A stretch of DNA of 48,280 nucleotides. Source: Bryobacteraceae bacterium. Lineage in GTDB: Bacteria; Acidobacteriota; Terriglobia; Bryobacterales; Bryobacteraceae. The position numbers and the translations under genes are program-made. The stretch is taken from assembly GCA_030038565.1 (NCBI GenBank), contig JASHSS010000440.1:1-48280 (forward strand). The letters are read 5' to 3'. Positions 30,036 to 39,771 of the stretch are shown here, piece after piece. Positions within the stretch are counted from its first letter, which is position 1; each line of letters starts with the position of its first letter. A model generated the notes under the pieces. It was not told the origin of the DNA and did no database searches. It saw only the letters and a list, made by a program, of their open reading frames with translations.

Positions 30036-32120
30036 TCACGAAATATTCCCTTGCGACTGGACCCGCAAGCCTGGGGGAACTTCGTTGTGCGCCAGGAAAA
30101 ACAGGTTCGGCAGTGTTGATTCGGCCATCTGCCGGAGAAAGTAACGGGCCCCCGACGAGGTGATGGTTACTACCGGAGTCTCTGGCGAGGAAACCCGGTT
30201 CTGGAGGCGATTCAGAATATCGCGGATGGCCTGGGGCGCGAGTGTCAGGTGACTGGTCTGCTCGCCGTGCTCCACGGCTCCCTCCACGGCGCGCTCGATC
30301 GAAGGATCCAGGAACCAGGCCGGCAGATCCCCGGCGCGGTTCAGATAAGGTTTGACCACCGCGCGGCGAATGGCCTGGCGCACGTATTCCGTTAACAGAA
30401 CCGGGTTGCGGGTGGCCGCAGCGGCTTCTCCCAGGGCCTCCAGAATGGAGGCCGCGTCGCGGATGGACACCCGCTCGCGCAGCAGGTTCTGCAAAACTCT
30501 CTGCAGGGTGGCCAGCGGCAGCAGTTTGGGAATCAGATCCTCCACCACTTTGGGATTCTCCACTCCGACACGGTCCAGCAGCCGTTTGGCGTCCTGCCGG
30601 GTAAACAACTCGTGGGCGTAGCGCCGGACGATCTCGGCCAGGTGTGTTCCGAGCACGCTGACGCCGTCCACCACGGTGTAGCCGAGGTTGCGGGCCCGCT
30701 CGACCCGGTTGCCCGGAATCCACACGGCGCTCATGCCGAAGGCCGGCTCGCGGGTGGCCTGCCCCTCAATCGGCGGACCGCCGGGACCGGTGGGAATGGC
30801 CAGTTCGCATCCCTGCGGCAGTTCGTAGCGTGCCACCTCCACGCCTTTGAGCGAGATCACGTATTCGCGGGCGCGCAGGGAGAGATTATCGGTCACCCGC
30901 ACGGGCGGCAGCAGGTAACCGAGGTCCCCCGCCAGTTGCCGGCGGATCGAAGAAATGCGACGCAGCAGAGGCGAATCCTGGGCCCCTTCCACCAGGCCCA
31001 CCAGCCCCAGCCCGACCTCGATGGCCAGCGGCTCGACGCGCAACAGGGATTCCACGTTTTCTTTAGGCGCGGCCGGCTTGCTGTCGGCGGCCGCCCCGGC
31101 TTCCCGCGCGGCCTCCCCGCGGCGCATTCTCCAGCCCGCCGCGGCGGCTGCCCCACCCAGCAGCAGGAAGGGCACCTTCGGCAAGCCGGGGAGTGCGGCC
31201 AGGGCCACCAGCACCCCTCCGGCCAGCAGCAGGGGTTGTGAGTTCCCCAGAATCTGCCGTCCGAACTCCGCGCCCAGGCGCGCTTCGGAGCTGGCGCGGG
31301 TTACGATCAGACCGCCCGAAATCGAAATCATGAGCGCCGGAATCACTGTCACCAGGCCATCGCCGATGGTTAGTACGGTGTAGGTTTCCAGAGCCTTGCC
31401 CAAATCCATGCCGTGCTGCAACACGCCGATCAGAAACCCGGCTACGATGTTGATTCCGGTGATGAGAATGCTGGCCACCGCGTCGCGCTGGGTAAAGCGC
31501 GAAGCGCCATCCATGGCCCCGTAGAACTCCGCCTCGGTGGCCAACTGTTTGCGCCGCCGCTTGGCTTCCTTTTCGTCGATCAGGCCGGCGTTGAGGTCTG
31601 AATCGATGGACATCTGCTTGCCCGGCAGGGCGTCCAGGGTGAAACGCGCGGTGACCTCGGAAATGCGCACCGCGCCGTGGTTGATCACCACGTATTGAAT
31701 GGCGATCAGCACCAGGAAGATCACCGCGCCGATGATGTAGTTGCCGCCCACCACGAAGCTGCCGAAGGCCCCGATGACCTGCCCCGCCGCGGTGGTGCCG
31801 GTGTTGCCGTCCAGGAGGATCAGGCGCGAGGAGGAGATGTTGAGGGCCAGCCGGAACAGGGTCAGCAGCAGCAGGGTGGTGGGGAAAGAGGTGAACTCCA
31901 CCGGCCGGACCAGGTACAGCGAGACCATCAGCACGGTCACCGACAGAAGGATATCGGTGGCGATCAGCAGGTCCAGCAGGAATCCGGGCAGGGGCGTGAT
32001 GAGAGCCATCACTATCCCCAGGACCGCCACCGGGACCGCCATCTCGCGGAGCATTCCGAGCGGCAGACGGGCGGTCCATTTGGGCTGGGCGGGAAGCGGT
32101 AGGGATCGGGCGGGTGTCAT
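30036..32120 (-). CDS. flhA: Flagellar biosynthesis protein FlhA
   Basis: 694 aa. FPTTLLLLTLFRLALNISSSRLIL, DALPGKQMSIDSDLNAGLIDEKEAKRRRKQLATEAEFYGAMDGASRFTQRDAVASI. Confidence 0.97.
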   Translation of the reverse strand: MTPARSLPLPAQPKWTARLPLGMLREMAVPVAVLGIVMALITPLPGFLLDLLIATDILLSVTVLMVSLYLVRPVEFTSFPTTLLLLTLFRLALNISSSRLILLDGNTGTTAAGQVIGAFGSFVVGGNYIIGAVIFLVLIAIQYVVINHGAVRISEVTARFTLDALPGKQMSIDSDLNAGLIDEKEAKRRRKQLATEAEFYGAMDGASRFTQRDAVASILITGINIVAGFLIGVLQHGMDLGKALETYTVLTIGDGLVTVIPALMISISGGLIVTRASSEARLGAEFGRQILGNSQPLLLAGGVLVALAALPGLPKVPFLLLGGAAAAAGWRMRRGEAAREAGAAADSKPAAPKENVESLLRVEPLAIEVGLGLVGLVEGAQDSPLLRRISSIRRQLAGDLGYLLPPVRVTDNLSLRAREYVISLKGVEVARYELPQGCELAIPTGPGGPPIEGQATREPAFGMSAVWIPGNRVERARNLGYTVVDGVSVLGTHLAEIVRRYAHELFTRQDAKRLLDRVGVENPKVVEDLIPKLLPLATLQRVLQNLLRERVSIRDAASILEALGEAAAATRNPVLLTEYVRQAIRRAVVKPYLNRAGDLPAWFLDPSIERAVEGAVEHGEQTSHLTLAPQAIRDILNRLQNRVSSPETPVVTITSSGARYFLRQMAESTLPNLFFLAHNEVPPGLRVQSQGNIS

Positions 32121-32124
32121 AGGG

Positions 32125-33189
32125 CTATCCGGGCAGCCTCCCCTTCATGAGCTTGAATATGTAGGCCAGGATTTCGGCCACAGCGCGATACAGGTGCGGC
32201 GGGATCTCCTGCCCCACATCCACCGCCTGGTACAGCGCCCGCGCCAGGGGCGGGTTCTCGATGATGGGCACCTGGTTTTGGCGCGCGATTTCGCGGATCC
32301 GCAGCGCCAGGTAGTTCCTGCCCTTGGCCACCACCAGCGGCGCCGCCATGCCGTCCAGTTGGTAGCGGATGGCAACCGCGTAATGGGTCGGGTTGACCAC
32401 CACGGCGGTGGCCTTGGGAACCTCCTTCATCATCTGGCGCCGGGCCCGGTCGCGCTGGATGCGGCGAATCCGCGCTTTCATCTGCGGATTGCCCTCCATC
32501 TCTTTCATCTCGTCCTTGATCTCCTGCTTGCTCATGCGCAGATCCCGGCGGTGCCGCTGCAACTGGCGGTACAGATCCACCACCCCGAACACCAGGAACA
32601 CCCCCGCCGCCTTCCAGAACAGCGTCATCAGCGACCGGGCCAGCAGAGCGAAACCGCTTTCCACGCTCCCCAGGGGCAGCGCCAGAAAAGCCTCCAGATG
32701 GTCGCGCACCACCGCGTACACTGCCCAGAGAAACAGCGGCAACAGCACCATGGCCTGCACCAGCGCGGGCAGGTTTTGCCGGGGCAGCTCCCGCAATTTG
32801 ACGGCCGGCGAGAGGCGCCCCAGGTCCGGCGCCAGTTTTTTGAGACTGAAGCCGAACCGAGTGGTCACCAGGCGGAACCCCAGGGCCGCCACCGCGACCA
32901 GCATCCCGGCGGACATCAGAGGCACAAACAGTTGCCGGACAACCCGCCAGGCCACAGGAGTAAGATCCTCGGGCCGCAATTCTCGGGCAAAGGCCAACCC
33001 GAACAGCCAGGCGGTGACCACCCGCAACTGCCCGAACCAACTCGCCGCGCCGGCCCCCAGGATCCCCAGCAGGACCATGAACTGAAGCGCTGAAACAAAC
33101 TCCCGCGCCGGCGGAAATTGGCCTTCCTCGCGAGCCTTCTGCAGCCTTCGCTGAGTGGGTTCCTCGGTTTGCCCGGAACGCTCGGCCAT
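32125..33189 (-). CDS. flhB: Flagellar biosynthesis protein FlhB
   Basis: 354 aa. SGQTEEPTQRRLQKAREEGQFPPAREF; autocleavage motif VVVNPTHYAVAIRYQLDGMAAPLVVAKG. Confidence 0.97.
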   Translation of the reverse strand: MAERSGQTEEPTQRRLQKAREEGQFPPAREFVSALQFMVLLGILGAGAASWFGQLRVVTAWLFGLAFARELRPEDLTPVAWRVVRQLFVPLMSAGMLVAVAALGFRLVTTRFGFSLKKLAPDLGRLSPAVKLRELPRQNLPALVQAMVLLPLFLWAVYAVVRDHLEAFLALPLGSVESGFALLARSLMTLFWKAAGVFLVFGVVDLYRQLQRHRRDLRMSKQEIKDEMKEMEGNPQMKARIRRIQRDRARRQMMKEVPKATAVVVNPTHYAVAIRYQLDGMAAPLVVAKGRNYLALRIREIARQNQVPIIENPPLARALYQAVDVGQEIPPHLYRAVAEILAYIFKLMKGRLPG

Positions 33190-33195
33190 AGCCCG

Positions 33196-33966
33196 TCATA
33201 ACCCCAGAATCCGGCGGGCGGTGGCCCAGGCGAGGCCCGCCGATTGCATCATCAGCCGCGGGAACAGCACCCCCAGCCAACTGAGCACCGCCAGGCCCGT
33301 CAGCATCTTGGCCGGAAAGGCCAGCGATAAGAGCTGCAGTTGCGAGTTGATCCGGCCGAGCAGCGCCAGCGCCACGTCGACCATCACCAGGAGCGCCACC
33401 ACCGGGAGAGCCAGCCGCACGCCCACGGAGAACATCGAGCTCCCCAGGCGAATCATGGCCAGGCCGGCCGCCGGGCCGAAGCGGTAGGCTCCCGGCGGCG
33501 CCTTGACGAGGCTTTCCGCAAAGAGGCGCAGGACCTCCCGGTCGAGGCCCAGGGCGAAGAACAGCATCCCCGCCACCAACTGTGCGAAAACCAGCAGCAC
33601 CCCGGAATCGGCTTCGGTATTGGGGTCGATGGTGGAGGCGAAGGCGTATCCCGCCTGCAGACCCAGCACCTGGGCGGCCACCGTGAAGGCTTCCATGACG
33701 ATGGCCACGGCCACTCCGATGGACATCCCCACGGCGGATTCGGCCGCCGCCCAACCGGCCAGTTGCCCGGCCCGAAACCCCGGCGGAACGGCCGGCCACA
33801 GGGGCATCAGGGCGATCGTGAAGCCCAGCGCAAAGGCCGCTCGCGCTGGGTCGGCGAGGCCCTTCATGCCGGGCATCGGCACAAACACCAGGGCGCCCGA
33901 GATACGCGCCAGCACCAGCAGAAAGCCATACAGCACGGCGAGAGGCAGGGGGATCTCAGTGGGCAT
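33196..33966 (-). CDS. fliR: Flagellar biosynthesis protein FliR
   Basis: 256 aa polytopic. ARISGALVFVPMPGMKGLADPARAAFALGFTIAL, GYAFASTIDPNTEADSGVLLVFAQLVAGMLFFALG. Confidence 0.95.
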   Translation of the reverse strand: MPTEIPLPLAVLYGFLLVLARISGALVFVPMPGMKGLADPARAAFALGFTIALMPLWPAVPPGFRAGQLAGWAAAESAVGMSIGVAVAIVMEAFTVAAQVLGLQAGYAFASTIDPNTEADSGVLLVFAQLVAGMLFFALGLDREVLRLFAESLVKAPPGAYRFGPAAGLAMIRLGSSMFSVGVRLALPVVALLVMVDVALALLGRINSQLQLLSLAFPAKMLTGLAVLSWLGVLFPRLMMQSAGLAWATARRILGL

Positions 33967-34225
33967 AGCGGCTCAGGTTTCCCAGCAGCACGGTGGTGTA
34001 GGAGATCATCCGCGCGAGCATCCAGGGCAGCAACAGCAGAAAACCGGTCAGGAAGGCGACCAGGCGCGGCACCGTGCTGAAGGCGTTGTCCTGCATGGAC
34101 GTGGCGATCTGCACCAGGCTGACCGCAATGCCCGTGAGAAACCCGATCAGCAGGAGCGGGGCGACCATCCAGAAGGTGGTCAGCAGGGTCTGGCGGACGA
34201 TCTGGACGACCGTGTCGGGAGTCAT
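33956..34225 (-). CDS. fliQ: Flagellar biosynthesis protein FliQ
   Basis: 89 aa. TFWMVAPLLLIGFLTGIAVSLVQIATSMQDNAFSTVPRLVAFL. Confidence 0.95.
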   Translation of the reverse strand: MTPDTVVQIVRQTLLTTFWMVAPLLLIGFLTGIAVSLVQIATSMQDNAFSTVPRLVAFLTGFLLLLPWMLARMISYTTVLLGNLSRYAH

Positions 34226-34956
34226 TGGTAGAAGCTCTTCATGAGCGATCCGATCACCAGGTTCCAGCCGTCCACCAGCACGAACAGCAGGATCTTAAAA
34301 GGCGCCGAAATCATCACCGGGGGGAGCTGCATCATGCCGATCGAAAGCGTGCAGGAGGCCACCACCAGGTCGATCACCAGAAAAGGCAGGAACAGTACCG
34401 CCCCGATCTGGAAACCGGTTTTCAGCTCCGAAATGATGTAAGCCGGAACGAGCACCTTCAAATCCAGGTCGTCGGGCGAGCGCGGCGCGGGTTCGCGCGC
34501 CATCTCGACCATCAGCCGGATGTCTTTCTCGCGGGCGAAGCGCACCAGGAACGCGCGCAGCGGCCGCACTCCCTGATCCATCGCCTGGGCCAGGGTCAGT
34601 TGGCCGTTTTCGAGCGGCTCCCACCCCTGGTGGTACATATCCCCGGCCACCGGCTGCATAATCACCAGGGTGAGGAACAGGGACAGGCCAAGCAGCACCT
34701 GGTTGGAGGGGATGGTCTGGGTGCCCAGCGCCTGCCGCAAAAAATGCAGCACCACGGTGAGGCGCAGAAACGGCGTCACGCACATCACCGCGGCCGGCAA
34801 AACGGTCATCAGTGTGAGCAGCAGAAGAATCTGCATAGGAACGCTGAGAACGGCCTCGCCTTTGCCCGGCGAGATGCCCAAAAGGGAGAGCGGCTGCGGG
34901 GTGGCCGCCCGCGCGGGAAGCGCCAGCAGCAGGGCGCCCGCCAACCGCGCGGTCAT
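34222..34956 (-). CDS. fliP: Flagellar biosynthesis protein FliP
   Basis: From MTARLAGALLLALPARA. PSNQVLLGLSLFLTLVIMQPV, VLVPAYIISELKTGFQIGAVLFLPFLVIDLVVASCTLSIGMMQLPPVMISAPFKILLFVLVDGWNL. Confidence 0.96.
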   Translation of the reverse strand: MTARLAGALLLALPARAATPQPLSLLGISPGKGEAVLSVPMQILLLLTLMTVLPAAVMCVTPFLRLTVVLHFLRQALGTQTIPSNQVLLGLSLFLTLVIMQPVAGDMYHQGWEPLENGQLTLAQAMDQGVRPLRAFLVRFAREKDIRLMVEMAREPAPRSPDDLDLKVLVPAYIISELKTGFQIGAVLFLPFLVIDLVVASCTLSIGMMQLPPVMISAPFKILLFVLVDGWNLVIGSLMKSFYQ

Positions 34957-35222
34957 CGCCCGCTCCTTTCCGGGTCTCGGTCCGGGAGGTGGCCGATCAG
35001 GCTGCACCCGCCGGGGGACGAGGACACCAGCATCAGCCGGCCGCCCGCCCGCACCAGGTGCAGACTGTGCTGCGGCCCCAGCGCCAGCCGCTCCAGGCAT
35101 TCCAACTCCCGGCGGCGCTTGGGGAGGCTGGCGGCCCAACCTCGCCGGCGCAGCCACCAGCGCAGCGCCACCAACCCGCCGAGCACCCCCGCCACGGCCG
35201 CTAACTGCTCAAAGTATTCCAT
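34953..35222 (-). CDS. fliO: Flagellar biosynthesis protein FliO-like
   Basis: 89 aa. N-terminal TM followed by LECLERLALGPQHSLHLVRAGGRLMLVSSSPGGCSLIG; position between fliN and fliP; ATGA overlap with fliP. Confidence 0.8.
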   Translation of the reverse strand: MEYFEQLAAVAGVLGGLVALRWWLRRRGWAASLPKRRRELECLERLALGPQHSLHLVRAGGRLMLVSSSPGGCSLIGHLPDRDPERSGR

Positions 35223-35234
35223 ATCCGGCTCTCT

Positions 35235-35480
35235 TCAATCCTCGCGGAAGTCGGTGATCCGGACGCCCAGGGCGTTCTCGATCACCACAATCTCGCCGGA
35301 AGCGCATAACACGCCGCCCACGTAGATGTCGATGTTCTCGCCGGCCGACCGCGAAGTGCCCAACACCGTGCCCACTTCGAGTTCCAGTACTTCCCGCGTC
35401 CGCAGGGTGCGCCGGTCGAGCTCGACCTCGATCTCGACCGGTATCTCGCCGAGCGATGCAATCTCTTCCTGGGGAGTCAT
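35235..35480 (-). CDS. fliN: Flagellar motor switch protein FliN (short form)
   Basis: 81 aa. IPVEIEVELDRRTLRTREVLELEVGTVLGTSRSAGENIDIYVGGVLCASGEIVVIENALGVRITDF. Confidence 0.93.
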   Translation of the reverse strand: MTPQEEIASLGEIPVEIEVELDRRTLRTREVLELEVGTVLGTSRSAGENIDIYVGGVLCASGEIVVIENALGVRITDFRED

Positions 35481-35487
35481 CGGCAGT

Positions 35488-36750
35488 TTAGCGAATTAAG
35501 TTGATAGTGTCCTGGCTTAAAGTGTCGGCCGTGGTGATCACCTTCGAATCCGCCTCGTAGGCCCGCTGGTAGACCATCAGGTTGGTGAACTCGGTGGCGA
35601 TGTCCACGGTCGACGCTTCCAGGGAACCCCCTTCGATATCGCCGCGGCCGCCCGTTCCGGGCGTGCCGATGGACGGCGTGGCAGTTGCCGAACTGGTCTG
35701 GAAGTTGTTGTTTCCGACCGCGATCAAGGTGTCTGGATTGAGGATGGAAGCCATCGCGACCTGCCCCATCACGACCTGGTTGCCGTTGGAATATTGCGCC
35801 AGAATCGTGCCTCCGTTCCCCAGCCCCACGTTCACCAGTTCGGCCGCCGCCGAACCGTTCTGCGAAACCGAGGATTGCGCCGAGGGCTGGGCGAACTGGG
35901 TGATTTCGCCGGTAGCGCCGTTGAACAGGTTCCAGTTCAGCGACATGTCCGAGGCCCCGTCGGCCAGGCCGGATACGGTGATGGCTACGGGGCTGGCATT
36001 GGAAGCGTCCAGCTGGCCGTTGGCATCGAAGGTCAGGCTGCCCGTGGCCACCGATACGGAGGTGTCCGTGGAGCCCACATCCGCGCCCGGAACCGATACG
36101 GTGTAATTCCAGGAGTTGGCGCCGGCCTTCTGGAAGTCCAGAGTGAGGACGTGGGAATTTCCCAGGCTGTCGTAAACCGTGACCGGAGTGCTGAAATCCG
36201 AGGACGTGTCCGTCGAGGAATACACCGTGGCCGACGAGTTCAGATTCAAGTCCACCGACATGGTGGTGGTGGGGGTGGGCGCGCTGAGGGAACCGAGCGG
36301 CACCACAATGTTGCTGACCGGACCGTTGGTGTTGATCCCTCCGGTGGTGGCATCGCTGGTAGTCCAGCCCTGGACGTAGTCGCCGGTGTCGGTCATGAGG
36401 TCTCCGGCGGCGTTTACCTCAAAATTCCCGGCCCGGGTGTAATACGTGTTCCCGGACGAGTCGTTGACCACGAAGAAGCCATCGCCCTGGATGGCGGCAT
36501 CCATCGTGCCGGAGCTGGTCTGGATGGCGCCCTGAGTGAACTCCATGGTGGTCAGCGGTTCCCCGGTGCCGAACCCTACCTGGGTGTCGCCGAGACCGGC
36601 GCCCAGGGACTGGGTGACCAGCGATTGGAATTCCACCTCGCTGGTCTTGAAGCCCGTGGTGTTGAGATTGGCCAGGTTGTTTCCCACCACGTCGATGGCG
36701 GTGGAATTGGCGTTGAGTCCCGAAAGTGCCGTTGAAAACGAAGTAAACAT
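35488..36750 (-). CDS. flgE: Flagellar hook protein FlgE
   Basis: 420 aa. MFTSFSTALSGLNANSTAIDVVGNNLANLNTTGFKTSEVEFQSLVTQ; C-term EFTNLMVYQRAYEADSKVITTADTLSQDTINL. Confidence 0.95.
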   Translation of the reverse strand: MFTSFSTALSGLNANSTAIDVVGNNLANLNTTGFKTSEVEFQSLVTQSLGAGLGDTQVGFGTGEPLTTMEFTQGAIQTSSGTMDAAIQGDGFFVVNDSSGNTYYTRAGNFEVNAAGDLMTDTGDYVQGWTTSDATTGGINTNGPVSNIVVPLGSLSAPTPTTTMSVDLNLNSSATVYSSTDTSSDFSTPVTVYDSLGNSHVLTLDFQKAGANSWNYTVSVPGADVGSTDTSVSVATGSLTFDANGQLDASNASPVAITVSGLADGASDMSLNWNLFNGATGEITQFAQPSAQSSVSQNGSAAAELVNVGLGNGGTILAQYSNGNQVVMGQVAMASILNPDTLIAVGNNNFQTSSATATPSIGTPGTGGRGDIEGGSLEASTVDIATEFTNLMVYQRAYEADSKVITTADTLSQDTINLIR

Positions 36751-36760
36751 CGATTTCTCC

Positions 36761-37072
36761 TTAAGATTGCGGCGTGGCGCCGGCGGTGTTCGTGGTGCTG
36801 GACGAAATTCCCATGTACTGCTCGATATCCGATCGGATCGCGGAAATATCCTGGCCCGTATTGATGGATTGTTCGAGCTGCTGGAACTGGGCCAGTTGGG
36901 TGACGAACTGCGTGCCGTCGGGCGGATTCAGAGGGTCCTGGTTTTGCAGTTGGGCAACCAGTAGTTGCAGGAACATGTTTTCGTTCACGGTGCCCGGCTG
37001 CGTAGTGCTGGAGCCGGAGCCGGAAGTCTGGCCGGTTCCGGTGGTGGACGTAGTACTCGAAGTAGGTGACAT
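36761..37072 (-). CDS. flgD: Flagellar hook-capping protein FlgD (short form)
   Basis: 103 aa from MSPTSSTTSTTGTG. NENMFLQLLVAQLQNQDPLNPPDGTQFVTQLAQFQQLEQSI; no C-terminal Ig/Tudor-like region. Confidence 0.9.
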   Translation of the reverse strand: MSPTSSTTSTTGTGQTSGSGSSTTQPGTVNENMFLQLLVAQLQNQDPLNPPDGTQFVTQLAQFQQLEQSINTGQDISAIRSDIEQYMGISSSTTNTAGATPQS

Positions 37073-37143
37073 GCGATTCTCCTTGTGATTGGTTAACAGG
37101 TTGCGGCGTGACGCCGGGGCGCACCTCCGGCGGCCTGCGGATC

Positions 37144-39771
37144 TTAGCGAAGAGCGTCCAATAGCCATCGAAAGTTGTCTCCCTTCTCCGCGCTGCCAGA
37201 GGTTCCGGCGGGTTCTCCGGGCCGCCTGGGGGGCGCGTCCTGCCGCCGGTCGCGAGATTGGGCGTGGCCCTGACCCTGATGCGATTCCGCGCCGCCCGAG
37301 AAGGCCGTTTCGGCCGCGCGGGGGCTTTGTCCGGCTCCCGATGCGGCATGCCAGGTTTCCGCGCGCAGGCCGCTTTGTTCCAGGCGCGAGGCCAGCGAGG
37401 GCAGGTGTTCGCGGAGATCCCCGGCAAGACGCTCGTCGGGGGTGTGGACCGCCACCCGCAACTCGCCGCCGCGGTCCGCTACCCGCACTTCCACGCGGCT
37501 TTCCCCCGCTCCTAAATCCAGTTTGAGGTCGCGGACCGGTTGAACGGCCTGTTTGACCGGCTCGGGCAACTCCGGAGCGGCTGGGGTGGAAGGAGTAGAT
37601 GCCGCGGTGCGGCCGTCGGAGCGGGCGTTGGCTACGGTCGCGGGCGGTGCGGTGAAAGACCAGCCGGCAGCGCCCGAGTCCGGCTCTGCGGGCAAGGCGG
37701 ACGCCGAGGTCTTGCGGGAGCGCAACTCTGACGTAGGGTCGTCCTGGCTGGCCGCATCAATGGCGTCGGGTGCGGGGGCGGCGGGCAGAGGCGCATTCCC
37801 CGCCGGTGGACCGGCCGGGTTGTCGGGTGGGTCGGCCGTGAAGCTCCCAATGGGAAGGGTAGCGGAGTGGAGTGGGCTGTCTGGGATGCCGGGAACCGCC
37901 GCCTGCTCCAAAGCAGTCAGAATGGCGCGGAATGCCAGTGGTGGAGGGGGAGTGGCCGGATCGCTGCTTTCCACCGCGCCGGTCTGGTAATTGCCGGCAT
38001 CCGCCGCTGGCGGCCGGGCGGCGGAGGGAGATGCGGCGTTCTCGTAGCCATCGGAAGACGGCGCGGCCGAAGATCCCGCCGGGGCCGCGACGGAGTGGGC
38101 CGCGCGGCTGCTGGCGGCGGGGCGCGCCTCCTTGGAGGCGTCTGCCAAGCCGCCGCCTGCATCGCGGAGGATCCAACTGAGTGGTTCGCTGGACGTGGCA
38201 GCCGGCTGGCTGTGCTGCGAGGCCGTGGAGTGAGCATTGGAGGTCGATTGCGGGCCGGCGGCGCCGGCGCTGGCTGGGGTGCCCAGGAATGGCGATGTGC
38301 ACGGAGACGAGGCGGCGATGGCCCGATCTGCCGCGGCGCTGGAGAGGGGGGTATCCGCGGGTGCACTGGTGGCCCCGGTGAAGGCTGACGGCACGGCCGG
38401 GGCGCGTGAAGGCGACATAGACGCCAGATTCAGGGCCGGCGTGTCGCCGGGCGGATGGGCTTCGCGCCTGTCGGCCGACGGGAGCGCTCCCTCGATCGGC
38501 ATGCTGGCAGAAGGATTAGACCAGGCGCTCACCTGGGGCTCCGGTTGGGATGACTCACCGGTTTGGAGAGGTATCAATTGGCGCTCGTGGAGGAAGCGGG
38601 CGGATGCCAGACTGCCGCTGGAAGAGTGGGAAAGGTCGGTGAGCCGGCCGGACGCCACTCCGCGCGTCTCCAAATCGGCGGGCTGGCTGGAATCGGTTGG
38701 CTCGTAGCGTTCCGCCGGGATCGGCGGTTGACTGGTAGGATCGATCCCTGCGCGGGTTAAGGAGGCCGCGGACGGGCTGCCCGCCGCCTCCGACCTGTGC
38801 GAAGATGCCCTAGCCTGGGAACCGAAATTGGACCAAGCCGGACCGCGGGTGACTTCTGCTATCAGGGAGGTGCGGTCCAAGGGCCCGGATCGGTTAACCA
38901 ACCCGTGAGTCTGCGGGTTGACGCCATCCTGGGGCGGGCTGGGAGCAGTTTGCATTTGGGTGGGCGTGACCGGCAGGGGGGCGCTCCGGTCAGGCGAAGG
39001 ACTGGCCCACCGCGCCCGGAACAGTGGAATGCCAGCGGGATCCGGGGTTTCGTTATTGGTCTGACTGAGGCTGTGCCGTGGGCCGTTGCCCGCAGGCGTG
39101 GACCCGCAAGTCTGGGAACCCGCCGGGGGCTGTGCAGTGAGACTGCAACCGCCATATGCCCGACCGGATATGGCGGGTGGGGCCGCACTGACTGCCTGGC
39201 CTCGTGGTTCGGGATTGGACTGACAGGCCGCCCCAGCGGAAAGGGATCCCCAGAGGCCGGTGTGTTCCGGCGGGAGCACGCGCATCTCGGGCACTGCCCC
39301 ATCCGCGGCGGAAGCCACGGGCGCCGGCGCGTCATTCCCGCGCAAGGCTAGCGGGGGAAGCGAGCGCGGCTCTTCGGAGGTTCCGGCTTGGCCATCGACG
39401 CCGGGGGTGGCGGGCAGGTTGGCGGCCTGCGGGGGTGGCCCCGGCTGCGCCGCAGCCACCGGCGCCGCCAGCGCCGCGATCTCAGGGGCGGGCGGAGTGT
39501 TCTCCGGAGTTGCCGGGACCGGCTCGCTGGAACCCAGCGCAGGGTCCGAGGCCGGTGGCCTCGCCGGTCTGGTTCGCTCCGGCCATTGACCGGCGGCGCG
39601 CACGGAAGTTCTGGCGGAAGACGCTTCACCCTTGGAGGGCGATTGTTCCAGGGCTTCCAGGATCGCCGGGAATGGCCCTGGCCCCTGATCCGCAGAAGGC
39701 AGAACCCTGGCCGCCGAAGCCGGCAGAGGCAATCCTTCGGACGCGTGCGAGATCAGGGAGAGAGCCGTCAC
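37144..39771 (-). CDS. fliK: Flagellar hook-length control protein FliK-like
   Basis: 875 aa Pro/Ala/Ser-rich. C-terminal LKLDLGAGESRVEVRVADRGGELRVAVHTPDERLAGDLREHLPSLASRLEQSGLRAETWH (Flg_hook-like); position upstream of flgD/flgE. Confidence 0.85.
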   Translation of the reverse strand: MTALSLISHASEGLPLPASAARVLPSADQGPGPFPAILEALEQSPSKGEASSARTSVRAAGQWPERTRPARPPASDPALGSSEPVPATPENTPPAPEIAALAAPVAAAQPGPPPQAANLPATPGVDGQAGTSEEPRSLPPLALRGNDAPAPVASAADGAVPEMRVLPPEHTGLWGSLSAGAACQSNPEPRGQAVSAAPPAISGRAYGGCSLTAQPPAGSQTCGSTPAGNGPRHSLSQTNNETPDPAGIPLFRARWASPSPDRSAPLPVTPTQMQTAPSPPQDGVNPQTHGLVNRSGPLDRTSLIAEVTRGPAWSNFGSQARASSHRSEAAGSPSAASLTRAGIDPTSQPPIPAERYEPTDSSQPADLETRGVASGRLTDLSHSSSGSLASARFLHERQLIPLQTGESSQPEPQVSAWSNPSASMPIEGALPSADRREAHPPGDTPALNLASMSPSRAPAVPSAFTGATSAPADTPLSSAAADRAIAASSPCTSPFLGTPASAGAAGPQSTSNAHSTASQHSQPAATSSEPLSWILRDAGGGLADASKEARPAASSRAAHSVAAPAGSSAAPSSDGYENAASPSAARPPAADAGNYQTGAVESSDPATPPPPLAFRAILTALEQAAVPGIPDSPLHSATLPIGSFTADPPDNPAGPPAGNAPLPAAPAPDAIDAASQDDPTSELRSRKTSASALPAEPDSGAAGWSFTAPPATVANARSDGRTAASTPSTPAAPELPEPVKQAVQPVRDLKLDLGAGESRVEVRVADRGGELRVAVHTPDERLAGDLREHLPSLASRLEQSGLRAETWHAASGAGQSPRAAETAFSGGAESHQGQGHAQSRDRRQDAPPRRPGEPAGTSGSAEKGDNFRWLLDALR

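Noticed and set aside
32117-33799. 560-aa minus-strand ORF overlapping flhB and fliR
   Set aside because: Gly/Arg/Pro-rich out-of-frame shadow; flhB and fliR are unambiguous in the other frames.
36761-37072. FlgD considered as a truncated pseudogene because only 103 aa
   Set aside because: The conserved hook-capping N-terminal domain is intact and short FlgD forms are common; no frameshift remnant seen between flgD and fliK.
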